Positions 50,369-50,431 of a stretch of 50,431 nucleotides of DNA are shown piece by piece. Location: NCBI RefSeq assembly GCF_023534745.1, contig NZ_JAMHJQ010000007.1, positions 1 to 50,431 of the forward strand. Reading direction: 5' to 3'. The position numbers were made by a program, and so were the translations under genes. This stretch comes from Streptomyces sp. 35G-GA-8 (GTDB lineage: Bacteria; Actinomycetota; Actinomycetes; Streptomycetales; Streptomycetaceae). How positions within the stretch are numbered: position 1 is the first letter of the stretch; each line of letters starts with the position of its first letter. The notes under the pieces are model-generated. The model worked only from the letters and a program-made list of their open reading frames with translations, did not search any database and had not been told where the DNA came from.

Positions 50369-50431
50369 CGGCCGGGGCAGGGCCGGCGGGGCCGGTCCCA
50401 GCCTCCCTCGCCCGGCGCGCGGCCGGGCGGG

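Overview
The window is chromosomal DNA from a high-GC actinomycete, almost certainly a Streptomyces. The evidence is the very GC-rich third codon positions, the frequent GTG starts, a chaplin gene, a Gbn-type nucleoid protein, an Asp23/AmaP envelope-stress cluster, an SGM_5486-type 38-residue protein beside an MFS transporter, and an rRNA leader of the actinobacterial type. From memory, the gene order follows the S. coelicolor chromosome around chpE (SCO1800), fabG (SCO1815) and gbn (SCO1839). That synteny is recalled, not computed.

Layout. Positions 1-349 are the leader and promoter region of a minus-strand rRNA operon whose 16S gene lies just left of the window. Positions 350-7359 hold a 3-methyladenine glycosylase, a Spo0M-like protein, a PEBP protein, an HNH protein, a TauE/SafE permease, a band-7/NfeD pair, a lone ABC ATPase and a conserved hypothetical. 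Positions 7482-17668 hold a cysteine-free chaplin, a GAF kinase/NarL regulator pair, an SDR-QueA-like pair, a secreted SLT protein, an FHA-ABC exporter, serB and a SixA-like phosphatase. Positions 17760-20951 hold small membrane or secreted proteins and an MFS transporter divergent from a GntR regulator. Positions 21151-29530 hold fabG-fabI, tldD-tldE, tyrS, small membrane proteins and moaA. Positions 29686-33546 hold an acetate-type symporter with its DUF485 partner and a secreted subtilase.

Positions 33709-36813 encode a 1034-residue NACHT-leucine-rich-repeat protein, a bacterial NLR-like STAND NTPase. It has two TTA codons and an LRR half with visibly lower GC at third codon positions. This is the strongest accessory or defence candidate in the window. 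Positions 36926-41493 return to housekeeping genes (DEDDh exonuclease with BRCT, SURF1, GH15 trehalase-like, SDR).

After a repeat-filled gap (41494-42046) comes the Asp23/AmaP cluster (42047-45286). It is followed by an enoyl-CoA hydratase bordered by small tandem repeats, gbn with a GATC-rich upstream region, an ABC-F ATPase, a PQQ-propeller-like membrane protein and a VOC protein.

Functionally the region is mostly core metabolism and cell-envelope biology: fatty acid reductases, lytic transglycosylase, chaplin, FHA-ABC exporter and Asp23 system. I see no CRISPR array, tRNA gene, insertion sequence, prophage or biosynthetic gene cluster.
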